Positions 1 to 13,830 of a stretch of 64,000 nt of DNA are shown here, piece after piece. This DNA is from Aselliscus stoliczkanus (taxonomy: Eukaryota; Chordata; Mammalia; Chiroptera; Hipposideridae): assembly GCA_033961575.1 (NCBI GenBank), contig CM066730.1, forward strand, positions 136,489,523 through 136,553,522, in the 5' to 3' direction. The translations under genes were made by a program, and so were the position numbers. Position 1 is the stretch's first letter; every line of letters starts with the position of its first letter. Below the pieces are notes generated by a model. The model was given only the letters and a program-made list of their open reading frames with translations, did no database searches and had not been told where the DNA came from.

Positions 1-220
1 CAGGCCAGCGGGGCCTGAGGTTTTGTTTCGTTTTTAATGATCATACAGTAAAACTCCCTGGGGGCAGGGGAGGGCGGCAGGACTATACGTCTCTATGAAT
101 GTTACCATATGTACAGATTCCTGTAACCCTCACCACCATTACGATACAGAACAGTCCTACCACTCCAAAAATCTCCCTCATACAATCCCTTTACACTCAC
201 ACCCTCCAAGGATTTGATAT
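1..220. repeat. Probable old L1-like fragment
   Basis: From about 80 on, the text (accatatgtacagattcctg, ccaccattacgatacagaac, ctccctcatacaatcccttt) resembles a recurring mammalian L1-associated sequence with the order 'tatagattcatgtaacc...agatacagaacagttcc...ctccctc'. Family and orientation are recalled, not computed. Confidence 0.4.
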
Positions 221-399
221 GTTATACAGGAGAGAAAGAGGTTACGACTTAAAGATGAAGGGGTTAGTTCAGAGATGTTCTTGGTGTTTTTTTGCTGAAA
301 ATTACTCTGAGGCACACACAGCTGGGGAGAATGGTCAGAAATTTTCTTTTTTTTTTTCCCAAACTTAACTCAGTACTGGGTGTAATTCTTAGATGGTTT

Positions 400-575
400 A
401 TGTGTGTTACTTCATTTAATTCTCAAGAGCACTGAAATAGCTATTGTTATTGACAGCTTATAAAAATGGGGATACTTAGGCTCAGAGAGGTTGGGAACTT
501 TGCCCATAATCACACAGCCAGCAGGGGCTAGAGCCAGGAGTACACTCTGCCTAGCGGTTTCTGAAGCCCACACTC
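400..575 (-). repeat. MIR SINE
   Basis: The reverse complement of the MIR core is readable: ttcatttaattctcaag, then an interrupted middle, ggctcagagaggttggg, and cacacagccagcaggggc. It lies about 735 bp 3' of the 128-bp NFIA exon in transcript direction. Confidence 0.8.
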
Positions 576-1937
<1,362 letters not shown>

Positions 1938-2060
1938 CGTTCAAAAAATATTTACTGCACAGCTACAATAGTACAGGTACTGATCTAGACACAAGATAAA
2001 ACAGTGAACAAAAGAGACAAAAATAGGAGGAAGTACTGCATTTCCCTGTGACAACGGGGG
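1938..2060 (+). repeat. Ancient interspersed repeat, family not assigned
   Basis: The order 'gttcaaaaaatatttactg ... acaggtactgatctagaca ... acagtgaacaaaagagac' follows a common mammalian repeat (start 'ttcaacaaatatttattgagcacctactatgtgcc', then 'gatacagcagtgaacaaaa'). The same family recurs at least nine times in the window, almost always on the plus strand. Confidence 0.5.
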
Positions 2061-2390
2061 ACATGGAAAAAGTGTGACCCAGTGACTTTGATGCCTTTCC
2101 TCTACAAAGAGATTACCAAAATGGAATTCTATTCCATCAGGGTAGGGATTTTTTAGTATTGGAGAGGTATGGTTGAGAAATTTCCAGAATGTTTCCATTT
2201 GCTCTAGTTTAAGGATTGAATCTCCCACCCCCATCCCAATTTGTGGCTTCATGAAAAGATAAAAAGTAGTAAAATATTACACGCTGCTAATATTGTAATA
2301 TCTTAATTATGTCACTAACATACCATAGTAGTAGTGTTTATAGGGAAATCTCTTCCTCATGTGTTAGGGTACAGAATTTTTAATGTGTTT

Positions 2391-2715
2391 TCATTCATCT
2401 AACACTTTCTGGTATACATCCTACATGCAAGGTGTTGCAATGAATGCTGGGATACAGAGATGAATCAGATACAGTCCCTTGCTCCATGGGGTTTACAGTC
2501 TAGTGGATGAAGACAGAGGGGTAAACAAAATTGTACAAAAGAGAAATATAGGTTTTATGGTGGACCCACATATAGGATATATAATAGGTTCCTCAATGGA
2601 GGAAAGAAACAGTGATATGGCTGGGAAGTTGGCAAAGGATTCCCAGAGGAGATCATTCCTGAACTGTCTGTAAGAGAGAGTGTCAAGGAGCTGGAGCAAA
2701 AAGAAGGAAAGAGCA
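2391..2715 (+). repeat. Ancient interspersed repeat (same unassigned family), 5' piece
   Basis: It reads 'tcattcatctaacactttctgg', 'gggatacagagatgaatcag', 'ggggtttacagtctagtgga' and 'cccagaggagatcattcctg', in the usual order of this family. The piece at 3025-3265 continues it after an unclassified 310-bp insert. Confidence 0.55.
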
Positions 2716-3024
2716 GAGATAGGCTGTTATTCAGCTGATGCATCACTTAGGCAGCATTTTGGATTTTTAAAAATTGAAATATTTCTTTACCAATTGGCAA
2801 AGTGCCATTGTCTGAAGCCCCATAAGTTTCTTCAAACATTGTCCCTCCATGTTTGCCCCAAGTCAGCCTCATGATCCAAAACCAAAAGGGTTAATGTCTG
2901 GCACAGCCGGGGGCATTCCAGGACTTTGCCCAAGCACTGTAGTAGGGCAGCATCTGCTCTGATTGGTATCCTTGTGTCACTCAAATTATTGGGTATTTTG
3001 AACATCACTCCCTGGAGAGAGGTA
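2716..3024. other. Unclassified insert between two pieces of an ancient repeat
   Basis: About 310 bp separate two collinear pieces of one old repeat. The insert (for example gcattttggatttttaaaaa and gggttaatgtctggcacagc) matches no family I can name, and I found no clear terminal repeats or target duplication. Confidence 0.35.
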
Positions 3025-3265
3025 AATCTCAGGCAGAAACAACATCATGAGTAAAGTGTAACTAACACGTGCAGAGAATTGCCAGGTGTTTGACATAGTT
3101 GAAATTAAAGGAGGGCACAGCAAAAGAGGGGGGGGTGGTGGAAGTTATAGAAGACAGTGTATGTCTGGACTTTATCCTACAAGTAGTGGAGACTCCCTGC
3201 AAAAGTCTAAACAGGAAGTGACATCAGAGTCATATTTTAGAAAGGTCATTGGCAAAGGAAATAGA
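3025..3265 (+). repeat. Ancient interspersed repeat (same family), 3' piece
   Basis: It carries the later motifs of the family: 'aggcagaaacaacatcatga', 'ggactttatcctacaagtag', 'caggaagtgacatcagagtc' and 'attttagaaaggtcattggc'. Confidence 0.5.
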
Positions 3266-3285
3266 TATACAGGCCCAGGAAGTGC

Positions 3286-4330
3286 ATACAGGCCCAGGAA
3301 GTGCAGAGTCCCAAACAAGATGAACCCAAACTGGCCCACACCAAGACACATCATAATTAAAATACCAAAGGTTAAAGACAAAGAGAGAATCTGAAAAGCA
3401 GCAAGAGAAAAGCAGTCAGTTATCTACAAGGGAGCAACCCTAAGACTGGCAGCTGATTTCTCAAGAGAAACTTTACAGGCCTGAAGGGATTGGCAGGAAA
3501 TATTCAAAGTGACAAAAATCAAGGACCCACAACCAAAATTACTCTACCCAGCAAAGCTATGATTTAGAATTGGAGGACAGATAAAGAGCTTCCCAGATAA
3601 GAAGGAGATAAAGGAGTTCATCACCACCAAAGCACAATTAAAAGGAATCTTAGACGGACTTCTTTAAGATGGGGAGGGGAGGAGGGGTTCAGGGTAGGGA
3701 TAGGTGAAAAGGGGAAGGGATTAAGAAGTACAAAATGGTTGTTACACAGTAGTCATAGGGATGTAGGGTATAGCATAAGGAATATAGTCAATAATATTAT
3801 AATAACTATGTATGGTGCCAGATGGGTATTAGATCTATCAGGGTGATAGATGGGAATGGGCTGGGGGCAGGGTGAAAAGGTGAAGGTATTAAGAAATACA
3901 AATTGGTAGTTACAAAATAGTCATAGGGATATACAATCAATAGTCACAGGGAATATATTAATCAATAATATGGTGATAACTATGTATAGTGCCAGGTGGT
4001 ACCAGTCAGAGGGATCAATACTAAATTATATAAATTTCTAACCACTATGCTATACACCTGAAACTAATATAAATAACATTGAATGGCAACTGTAATTGAA
4101 AAATTTAAAAAGGGTGGAAAAGGTCAATAATACTGTGATAGCATGGTATAGTGTCAGATGGTTGCTGGACTTATCATGGTGATTGCTTCTTTAGCATAGG
4201 GAATAAACAATAATGTGGTAATAACACTATAGAGTGCCAGGTGGGTACTCTTGAATAACTATGATGTACACCTAAAACTACTATATATTAGCTGTATTTT
4301 AATTTTAAAATTCTTAAAAAAAGAAAAAAG
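3286..4330 (+). repeat. HAL1 / L1-type retroelement, ORF1 C-terminal remnant plus 3' tail
   Basis: About 3310-3667 decodes, with stops, into an L1 ORF1p C-terminal domain. Readable pieces are KIPKVKDKERI, KAAREKQSVIYKGA, AADFSRETLQA, LLYPAKL and GGQIKSFPDKKEIKEFITTK. No reverse transcriptase follows. Instead a 3' tail typical of HAL1 ('tatgtatggtgccagatggg', 'tgctatacacctgaaactaa') runs to an A-rich end near 4330. HAL1 is a 'half L1' carrying ORF1 only. The copy is old and defective: stops interrupt the frame at several points. Confidence 0.75.
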
Positions 4331-4344
4331 AAAAGGGAAAAGAA

Positions 4345-6005
4345 GGGATGGAACCGAGAGGCCAGAAGACAGTTAACAGGCTATTTCAGCAATCTGAATA
4401 TAAAAATGTGGAAGGCCCAATTTAAGGCAAGAAATTATAGTTATTAAAGTGGCATACCATTATTCTTAGCCTTTAAGCTCTATTCGCATTAAAGCCAGAA
4501 CACAGGAAAGCAACATATCTGTTGCATGCTAGCTTAGTACTCAAAGGAAATATTTTAATAGCTTATTTAATATTCTTTGCTTGGCTTTCCTTGAAGTTCA
4601 GTGAAAAATAGCTACTTGAAAACTTTTCTATAGTTTATGTAAAACTGCATATCCTTTATAAAAGGATGTACACAAAAAATTTCTACTAATACATAAAGCC
4701 AGAAAAAATATGGTCTCTTTAAATGGATTTCTATTGTTCCCTTTTATTAGAAAATGCAGAATGTATAATCTATTTCCTCCCCTTCTTGCCTTGACAACCA
4801 GGAAATTCAGGGGTAAGTTTAAGGAATAACTCTTGGTTGGGGTTCCCATTATAACAATTTCTCCTATCTTTCCACATGGTTTCTAGCCTCTCTTTCTGTA
4901 TTTAATATTACCTGTTGTATTTTAAAATTGAAAGCCACCTGAAATCATTTTAGAAGTTGGAAGAATACAAATTGGGAAGAAATAATTATTTCCCCATGTT
5001 CTCTGGCAAATAAAATGCAAGGCCTGTACATTCTGACGGGACTGTGAGGGCTGTCGTGAAGGGACTATATATATTACATATCTTTTAATCTCTAGTGCCT
5101 TCCAGAGTCTGTCTGATAGCATATGCTCAAAAACTGCTGATTTGGGCTACTGACTAAGAAGCAGCCATATGAGTACCTGTGTCAAGGATTCGCCGAAGTG
5201 TCATGATTCAGTGAGATTCAACCCAAAAGACCAAAAAACTCCATTGCCCATCATTTCCCCATTATTAACATTTTTCTGAATTTGTCAAACTTTTGATTTT
5301 CTTGGCATCCATTAATAAAATGCAAATACCCCATGCAGTTTTTCAATCCTGAAAATGACAGAGTCTGCTGTTATTACCGGAAACCTTAGTTTGAAAGCAA
5401 GGACCTTCAGGGGTTGACATAGGATATTTGTCTAGAGGGTGGAGGTATAAGATAGAGGAGAGAAAAAGATCCAGGAGTGAAAAAAATTAGAAGTGCTAGG
5501 ATGGACAAGTGGAGGGCTTCCAAGATCAAGTTTACTGACTTGACAAACTTGAGAGTTGGTTTATTTTGGCAAAGTTCTTTGGGATAAAAAAGCATATTTT
5601 ATCCCAATTTTTATACTACCTCTTCTATGATTTTGGAGATGTTCACTATGAAGGGATACAAAAGCTACAATTAATGCCTATATTGATCTCCTTTAGTTTT
5701 TCAAATTTAGAAGTGAATCAGTCATTGATTTTTGTTTCTTGTTTTTGACTTTCTAGCACCCTGATTCCAGAAACATTTGAGGAAAAAAGAAGAGTTGCAG
5801 TAATATCTCTACATAAGAGAGAGGATAAATACTCTTCTAAGGAGTGATACACCGTATCTTCTTGTGTGTGGAATTTGTTCTTGTGTCCTTAGAAATTCTA
5901 CCTAGAAATTAAGGTAAGAGTATTACCTTCACTCCAAATATGTGTGCAATCCCTACTATGTGCAAAGCCCAAAAGCCTTACCTGTACCCACAAAACTGCA
6001 AGATG
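4345..6005. other. NFIA: Intronic sequence, mostly unique
   Basis: 1.7 kb of the intron between the 118- and 128-bp exons with no nameable repeat. Local text such as 5165-5400 looks non-repetitive and would be worth a conservation check. No RNA gene or processed pseudogene is seen. Confidence 0.45.
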
Positions 6006-6165
6006 CCTCTTTCCAGAGTGCTCGACTACCCTGCACTGAAAATTTCCATTTACTTGTCAGCCCCTAACCATGAGATTGTAAAGCTCTTAATTCTTCATAT
6101 CCACAGTGACGAGGACAATATCCTTGGTACTTAGTAATGTCTGTTGCTGAACTGGAAGAGTTAGA
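6006..6165 (+). repeat. L2 3' end
   Basis: It ends in the L2-type order 'tttacttgtcagcccctaac ... gagattgtaaagctctta ... ccttggtacttagtaatgtc'. The copy is strongly diverged. Confidence 0.5.
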
Positions 6166-6384
6166 CACCCTTCTCTAAGGGACTTATAGTCCAGCTAGGG
6201 AGGCTGGACCCGTCTGTACCTCAAAGATGGTAATAATAATTCCGGATAACAAATACTAAGTGTCCAGGAAAAGCAGAGAGGCTAGATATTCCTTTTGGGG
6301 GGACTAATGTTCTATTGATCTTTGCTGAAAGAGCTCCATTCTTAAGAGGATTCAGCATAAAAACAGCATGTTATTTACGTTTCA

Positions 6385-6605
6385 ACAGACCTAAGTTTGA
6401 ATGTAGAGTCTGCCATGTACTATGTCTATGACCTTGGGCAAATTATTTAACTTCTCTGAGCTTTGGCTTGATCTAATCTTAAATGGTAACACTATGCACA
6501 TTGTAAAATTATTATGAAGATTAAATCATATCAGGTATGTAAAGTACCTAATACAGTGCCTCTCTCAGAGTAGGTGACCAATTAATATTTGCACAGCTGA
6601 ACAAA
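6385..6605 (+). repeat. MIR SINE
   Basis: The forward MIR order is clear: 'agtctgccatgtactatgtc', 'tgaccttgggcaaattattt', 'aacttctctgagctttgg', 'attatgaagattaaatcata', 'acctaatacagtgcctctct'. Confidence 0.85.
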
Positions 6606-8000
6606 TATTGATTGATGAAGTTATCCATATGTAGATCTGGGATATTCTTCTGGGCACATTTTCTAACCTGTACTCAGATAATTCTGCTGAGTCTGTATAA
6701 TGAAAAAATAATTTTTAAAAATCATCCTAGGAGAGTGTAATGAGAGTAAAACAAACATATTACTGGGGTATTAACTACTGATGCTGTTTATAATTAGTTC
6801 CTTATCAGAGTTAGTTATTTGCAGAATACAAAAACAACACTAGCCTTTTAAATGGCATTAATAACCAGGTTTCCACTCAGAGAGTCACAATAAAAGACAA
6901 CAAAACAGCTGGAGAAGTCAAAAGGCTGCGGGTGAGGACCACTGTCTGGGACACCCATGGTACATGAGCAGCACACGTATGAAAAACAAACAGCCCATCA
7001 ACTTTTAAATTAATCACTGCCCACAAGTGTTTGCAAAGCTTTTTCATGTTGACTGAGTGCAGTTACACACAGTGTCTCTTCCATCAGCAAACATTCAAAA
7101 TCCTCAAAATGTATTAGCACCTGTATGTGTTCACAATCCCATTCTTTTATTATAAATGTACTTTGGATTTCAAACTTTTTTTTTGTGCTTTTTCCTGAGG
7201 AGCTGATATGACAGTGAACTAAGAGGAACATTTAAACAAATGAAAGATGATGGTAGGCTTCAGTGGGTATATTTAGAGAATAACTGTGTCTCTTCAACTC
7301 TTTTCAAGGTATTCATGATGACTAAGCTGATTTTTTAAAATAAGTAATGATGGTTCAAGTATATAAAGTCAAGGGAAGAATGAGTTTCTACCAAGGAAAA
7401 TGTCTGTAATCTGGACATTGTTGCAACTCATAAAACTCTGGGACTTGCTTTTGGAGGGATGTGCCTTTGTCTGATGTTTTTCTGCGAAGTACACAAACAT
7501 TAAAGATTGTTCTGCACCATTCTTTTCTTGGTTGTCACAGTCCACTGCTAAAGCCAATTTGTAAAAGAATACTCTGGGTTTACCGCCTAATCCCTTTCCC
7601 TCTGGCCCAGGTTATCTAGAGACAACAGGGTCTTGCAAAATGCTTCATTTTGATTTTGGCTTTGTGACCTCAAGGGGATCAAGTCCCTCTATAATGGTTA
7701 TCTGGCTGTACTCTTCCAGCTTTACTTTTCTAACAGTTTCCCAGTGCAAATGGGTTTATGATCCAGCCCTGCCTTGGCAGAGGACTGCCTTCACTTTTAT
7801 AACCTCACACCAGGATATCAAATGGGTTTCTCTCTTAGAGCAACACCAATAGACTGTATGTTGAGACCCCTGGATGCTGCGTCGGGAAAGAGCTGGGGCT
7901 GAACTGCAATGTCTGCTGTGGGCATGAGGCTAGGGACTGGTGGCACAAGTGTCAAGTTTGTGTCAAACCTGCTAAAACACACACACCCTTTTTCCCAGTC
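6606..8000. other. NFIA: Intronic sequence, no repeat recognised
   Basis: Unique-looking sequence. 7570-7860 is less AT-rich but shows no splice-bordered reading frame resembling NFIA. Confidence 0.45.
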
Positions 8001-8004
8001 AAGG

Positions 8005-8300
8005 CTTGTCCTTAATTTCCTGAGAACATCCTATGTTCACCATCCGTCCTTCCTCTACACCTTTGCTCATGTCTTCATGCCACACTGAACAACATTCCTT
8101 TTCCTTTCCATCTCACCAACCCTACCCAACGCTTACAGCTGAGCACGTCACTCTTTTTGGATAAAGCCTTCTTTAGTGATTTTTATCCTTTGTCACAAAA
8201 TTTAGCAATGAGGCTGTAAGCCTGCTGGGGCTGAACCCACTTTCTAGTATTTTCTATTGCTATAGGCACGTTGCTAAGTGCCTAGTCGGCGGAGAATTAA
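8005..8300 (+). repeat. Diverged L2 3' end
   Basis: It has L2-like pyrimidine-rich text (ctacacctttgctcatgtct, tcaccaaccctacccaac) followed by 'agcaatgaggctgtaagcct' and 'cacgttgctaagtgcctagt'. It ends about 55 bp from the donor of the 118-bp exon. Confidence 0.5.
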
Positions 8301-8355
8301 AATCAAGGTGTGTAACTATGAAGTGTGACCTTTTTAAGAGCCGTCAATCACGTTA

Positions 8356-9080
<725 letters not shown>

Positions 9081-9250
9081 CCTGAGCCATAGTGGTAGTA
9101 GAGAAAGTTTTACTGGTGCACAGCTACACTCATCCATTTAGGTACTGTCTCTGCTTCCACACTGTGAGGGCAGAGACAAGTAACTACAGAGACTACATGG
9201 TTCACAAAGCAGAAAATACTTCCATGGGGAATTTGTCAACCTCTGATTCA
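9081..9250 (+). repeat. hAT-type DNA transposon remnant (Charlie/MER58-like)
   Basis: The piece reads 'catccatttaggtactgtct', 'gagggcagagacaagtaact', 'acatggttcacaaagcagaa' and ends near 'tttgtcaacctctga'. This follows a common mammalian hAT non-autonomous element ending in 'gtttgccgacccctg'. The name is from memory. Confidence 0.5.
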
Positions 9251-11365
9251 AGGGGTTGTTAAGCGTAATTTTGACTATATGTGATTTTCAGAGCTGGCCC
9301 TTGTGTGAGATGTGATTTCCTGTATTTTTTTTTGTGTCCTAGAATTTTTGGACACCTTGTTTTCAGTAGTAGCATAATATTTTTAAGTGAATAAATAGTA
9401 TCTATCAATGTTATAAAACAACTCTGTGAAATTAGTGGTGCAACTACATCAATGAAAATAATCTCTTCTTTTGAAAGAGCAAAAGCAGAAACAACAGATG
9501 CTCTTACCATACTCTACTATAATTGGGGGCTGTTAGGGTTATATTGTCAGCATCTAATATAAACCCTGATATCAGGAAGCAGTCAGTAAGCATTGATCAA
9601 AAGGATTGATTCTTAGTCAAAAGAGCACTAACAAAGTATGAGAATGCTACCATCAAATTTACATTCATAATCTAGAAGCATCACCCTGTCATGATAGTAG
9701 GCATGGTGGGGCTGGGGTGGCAGTTGAAGAATTTTATCAGTAAAACCATAGGGGCTAGTGGAGCCATTTAAATAGGATAAGATGGGTGTGTGATCTAAAT
9801 TCAGGGCTAGAAAGGATGGGTCTGGTCTGAGTTATTTAGAAGTTAGAATCAAGAAAACGTATTAACTTCTTACATGTGGTAATAATGGAAAAGGGGGAAT
9901 ATGGGATGATTCCCAGAATTACTGCTTGGGGAAATTGTGGTGCCATAATAAAACAACAAAATCAAGAAAAGGTATGAGGGGATATAGCAATCTCTAAGAA
10001 TAAACACTTAGTGGTTCGATTAATAGCAATGGCTAAACCTTAATAATAACTGCCAATATATAAAAACAGTCACTGCTAAGAAAGGGAAAACTCTGAAACT
10101 CACATATGTTTTTTTTGAAATTCAAACACATCTCTCAATGACAGGCTCTAATGGAGGCAGGTCCTTTAGTTCAAAAACAAATGGTTGGGCTAGACTCTAA
10201 GTGTAAACAGAGCTCTAATTAATAATTTTGCTACTCATTCCCTAATTTTTCTTTAAATTTGCATATGCCCCCTTTTATTTTATAATATTTTATGGGGGGA
10301 GATTACTCAAATATGGGCCTGGATCACCCATCATCCCTTTTAGCAGTCTGGCACACAGCAGGTACCTATTATTGATTGTGTCCTCATGGAGCTTAGAGAG
10401 TCACACCTCTCATTAACTAAAGAAGAGGAATGAGGCTGATCAGTGTCAAGGGTCTGGATTTAGAGTTTCTTCACAAGTGTCAGGATGGCGTTGACACTTC
10501 AGCTGGATGGAGCAGCTGCGTCCCTCCTGAGCACTGAGGAAATCACAGATATGAGTCCCATTCCCTCACTATTGGAAGGAAAGACAGGGCAAGTTGTGAA
10601 TGGAAGAGACTTGACTGCACTGAGAGTTCGAGAAGTCCGAGGCCCTTTGCCTAGGGGTGAACATTCAGCTGAACTTATAATTAACACTCTATCTGTCATG
10701 TTTTGCCCTGAAAAAAAAATGTCTTTTACCTTCATTATCTTTTTAAAATGTCGTGGGAGCGAAGGAAGGAACATACATGTGTAACTGTGGTGTGCCCGCC
10801 TCTGAGGGAGACTAAAAGCTAACCAAGCCCACAGAAATATCCTGTGACGTGCCCTTATATTAATTCCAGTGAGCCACTTAGAACACTGAAGCTGTAATGT
10901 AGCCAACAGCAGCAGGTGGCCTGGAGCGTCACGATGCTGTCCAAAGCGTCTGCTGGACTTCGGGTGAGGAACTTTAGGGCTTGGTAAACTGGTTATGTGT
11001 GTCTTGAATTTTAAAACCTCACTAAATTGTTGAAATGAGACTGGGTTTCACAACCTGGGTTAAACAATCCTAAAAATGCCCAGACCCAAACTCTGCCCTC
11101 TTCAAAATGAGGAAACCCCTTCCCCCAGTACTGTCAGTATGTGTGTATCACACGGAAGGTCAGCTTATTGGAATGGATTCTGATTCAGTAATGCTGTGAC
11201 AGCCAAAGAGAAAGCCTCATATCTGAGGGTAGGGGTCATCGGCCAAGTGTCCCTGTAAATGGGCTGAGTATTCTCAGCACCTGTAATCTAAACAGGAAGA
11301 GACTCTGAACAAAGAACTCAAAAGGCTGGCTTTCGGCAGGATTTTTGTGAGTACTTGAGGAGGTA
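9251..11365. other. NFIA: Intronic sequence, few recognisable repeats
   Basis: 10320-10385 resembles the 3' end of an L2 or MIR ('ggcacacagcaggtacctat'). 9700-9850 may be another piece of the unassigned ancient repeat. The rest is unremarkable; opposing frames of 99 and 135 residues at 10485-10906 show no domain. Confidence 0.4.
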
Positions 11366-11369
11366 GGTT

Positions 11370-11585
11370 TTGATAAGCACTTTATTTACTGTATCTAAAT
11401 TAATCCTCAAAACAACCTTTTCAGGGAAGTACATTTTCTGGATGAGAAGAACTAAGCTTTGGAATGAGGTTAAATCACTTGCCCTGGGTTATAGAAAGGC
11501 AAGAAAGAGGGAGGGAGAGGCAAGGTGAAAATTCAAGGACGTGACCCCAAAACCTGCACTTTTGCTCCCACACCACCTTGACTCT
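11370..11585 (-). repeat. MIR SINE
   Basis: Reverse MIR order: 'ataagcactttatttactgt', 'attaatcctcaaaacaacct', 'gaggttaaatcacttgccct'. Confidence 0.7.
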
Positions 11586-11634
11586 CTCATATGCAATCTT
11601 TGCCATAAACCTGAAGTGATAAAAATGTATATAG

Positions 11635-12110
11635 TGTCTCTGTTCCCACAAAGTTTACAAACTAGTGGAATGATAAACTAACATACAAATATCTAATGCA
11701 ATACTGAATGTGTTCAATCTCATAGGAGAAATACAAAGAATGTATTAGGACAGTTCAAAAGAGTAATAGATGACATTGGCTTGTGGGATCAGAAATAGGG
11801 CTGATTTCAGGAAGAGTTGGTGCTTAAGCCTTCAAGGATGGTTAGAGGCAGAGAAGGAGATGAGAGGGTTTCCCGGCAAATGACAAAGCATGCACATAGT
11901 TTGGAGGTAGGATGTAAAGTGAGTGATCTGTGACAGGTTCTAAGCAGGGAAGTGATAACTGCTGAATGTGAGGAACGGTAATATGGCAATAGCACACAGA
12001 ATGTACAAAAGGGGATTAAGACTCTGGAGGTGGGGAAATCAATTGGTAGGTTGATTCAGGAGTCCTATCAAGAGGGGATGGAGTCCAAAACCACGCTGTC
12101 AAGAAAGAAA
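11635..12110 (+). repeat. Ancient interspersed repeat (unassigned family)
   Basis: Motif order 'cacaaagtttacaaactagt', 'gatttcaggaagagttggtg', 'aagccttcaaggatggttag', 'gcaaatgacaaagcatgcac', 'ttctaagcagggaagtgata' matches the family seen at 2391 and 28141. Confidence 0.5.
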
Positions 12111-12639
12111 GAAAGAATTTTCACAACGGATATCTGTCACCTCTTCTAGGATAGTAAACAGGTGTAAAAGACCTATTCCCCATCGTGCACTATGAAGGCA
12201 TAAATAAGCAAATGATCATATTATTCTAATAAATATCAAGTATCAATAACATGTATGTAACACAGTGTGCTTCTTAGCTAATAATGGCAGTAAGTCCTGC
12301 AAATTAGGGAACTAAAAGTTGTCAGGGGCTAAGTGGCTTGTCCAGTGTCTGCCCAGGATGTCATGTTGAGCTTCTGAAGCTAATGAGAAACCGCCTTCTG
12401 GGTGTGTTACGAAGATTACGTAGCCACTGCCAATCAAACATGGGGATGTTAAGGAAGGACTGGACTAACCACAGCACTTCCTGTCTGTGATAAATACTGT
12501 AAAATCTGATTTTGCTTCATTTGTACTTGACCGTAGACTTTATCATTCTTTAATTATCTCATACATAATGTTTTCTCTACCACCAGATTGAGTGCACTTG
12601 AGGGCTGTAAAAATACATACTCTAGGGCATAGAAAAAGT

Positions 12640-12775
12640 GCTGGTCTGGGCCTGGGAGAGACTGTCTCAAGTCCCTGCCCTGCCAATAATCACCTGTGTA
12701 ACTTGGTTTAAGTAATTTAAACTCTTTGGACCTCATAATTCTAATAATAGTCATGATAAGATAAAAAACTACCAC
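12640..12775 (+). repeat. MIR SINE
   Basis: Forward MIR middle: 'cacctgtgtaacttggttta', 'agtaatttaaactctttgga'. It lies head-on against the reverse MIR that follows. Confidence 0.65.
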
Positions 12776-12794
12776 CACCCACCATCACAATAAC

Positions 12795-12985
12795 AAGGAC
12801 TAACATGTATTAAGCATCCTTTATGGGCCAGATGCTGGGTTAAGAACTTTAAGCACATCATCCTGTTTAATCCTCACAGAACCACTAGGAAGGAACTGAG
12901 GCACGAAGAGGTTAAATAGCCTTCATAGTTCCTGAAGTCAGAGGGCTATACCGGATGACCTTCAATCCTACAGATCCTATAGCCA
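12795..12985 (-). repeat. MIR SINE
   Basis: Reverse MIR order: 'tgtattaagcatcctttatg', 'ggccagatgctgggttaaga', 'tttaatcctcacagaaccac', 'gaggcacgaagaggttaaat'. Confidence 0.85.
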
Positions 12986-13711
12986 GCCCCTTCTGTGTTC
13001 CTAAATAGCTCACCACAGTTTTGTATATACAGTTGATGATCTACAAATATGCTCTGAATCAAGGAGAGTAAATAACTACCCTCTCCATTTGTACCCCCCC
13101 ACCCACCAATTTTAAGCAATACAAATGAAACTTAGAAATCTATATAGCTATACATACATAGTAAGGACTGGCTCCTCGACTTTCTTAAGCAGTATTGCAA
13201 CACTCCACCCTGAACTGTTTGGGCGTTTTATTCCACCGAGGAGTTTCTCTCAAAAGGACAACTTTGGGAAATTGTCTCTCCAGATGTTATTTTTAAATCA
13301 TTTGTCCCCCCACCCCCTTCTTCCCTGTCATGAGTAGAATGTAGTCTTTGTGTCATTTCTTAATAAATGGTTTGCTATTAAGGAATCATTATAGTAATGT
13401 GGGCTATTGGAAGAAAGGGGTTACTTTAGTAGCCAACCTTCTTAATGACCTGCTCTTCTGTACGCATTAGTAGTTGGATAAGGTTGTGGTTATTGAACTT
13501 CTGCCATCCACCAGAGACAATCTGCTCAGGCTTGCATTGTTGGAAAGAGAGGATGATGAAAAAAAAAAAATTCTATCCAAATGTTCAAACTCCTCTGCCT
13601 GGGAGATGACAGTGCACAGAGTTTACAGCTTGTCCAACAGGAATCGGTGGGAACATTAACTAAATGACTAGTGTAGCCAGCCTATCGCTAGCCTCTGAGA
13701 GGCTGCGTTCA

Positions 13712-13830
13712 GTGAAATTCAACAAATATTTATGGAGCACTTTTAATGGGCTAGGCACTGCTCTAGATGCTTATGATCCATGGGTGGACATGAGATACAA
13801 AAATCCCCCTTCTCAGGGGATTTCCATTTT
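13712..13830 (+). repeat. Ancient interspersed repeat (unassigned family), 5' piece
   Basis: 'ttcaacaaatatttatggag', 'gggctaggcactgctctaga' and the following text show the start of the family. Confidence 0.5.

Noticed and set aside
3086..3394. 102-residue frame as a gene
   Set aside because: It crosses from an ancient repeat into the L1/HAL1 ORF1 remnant; only the C-terminal part is meaningful, and it is a dead ORF1 piece.
10485..10906. Opposing 99- and 135-residue frames as coding
   Set aside because: No domain, no splice borders and no similarity that I recognise to any NFIA exon.
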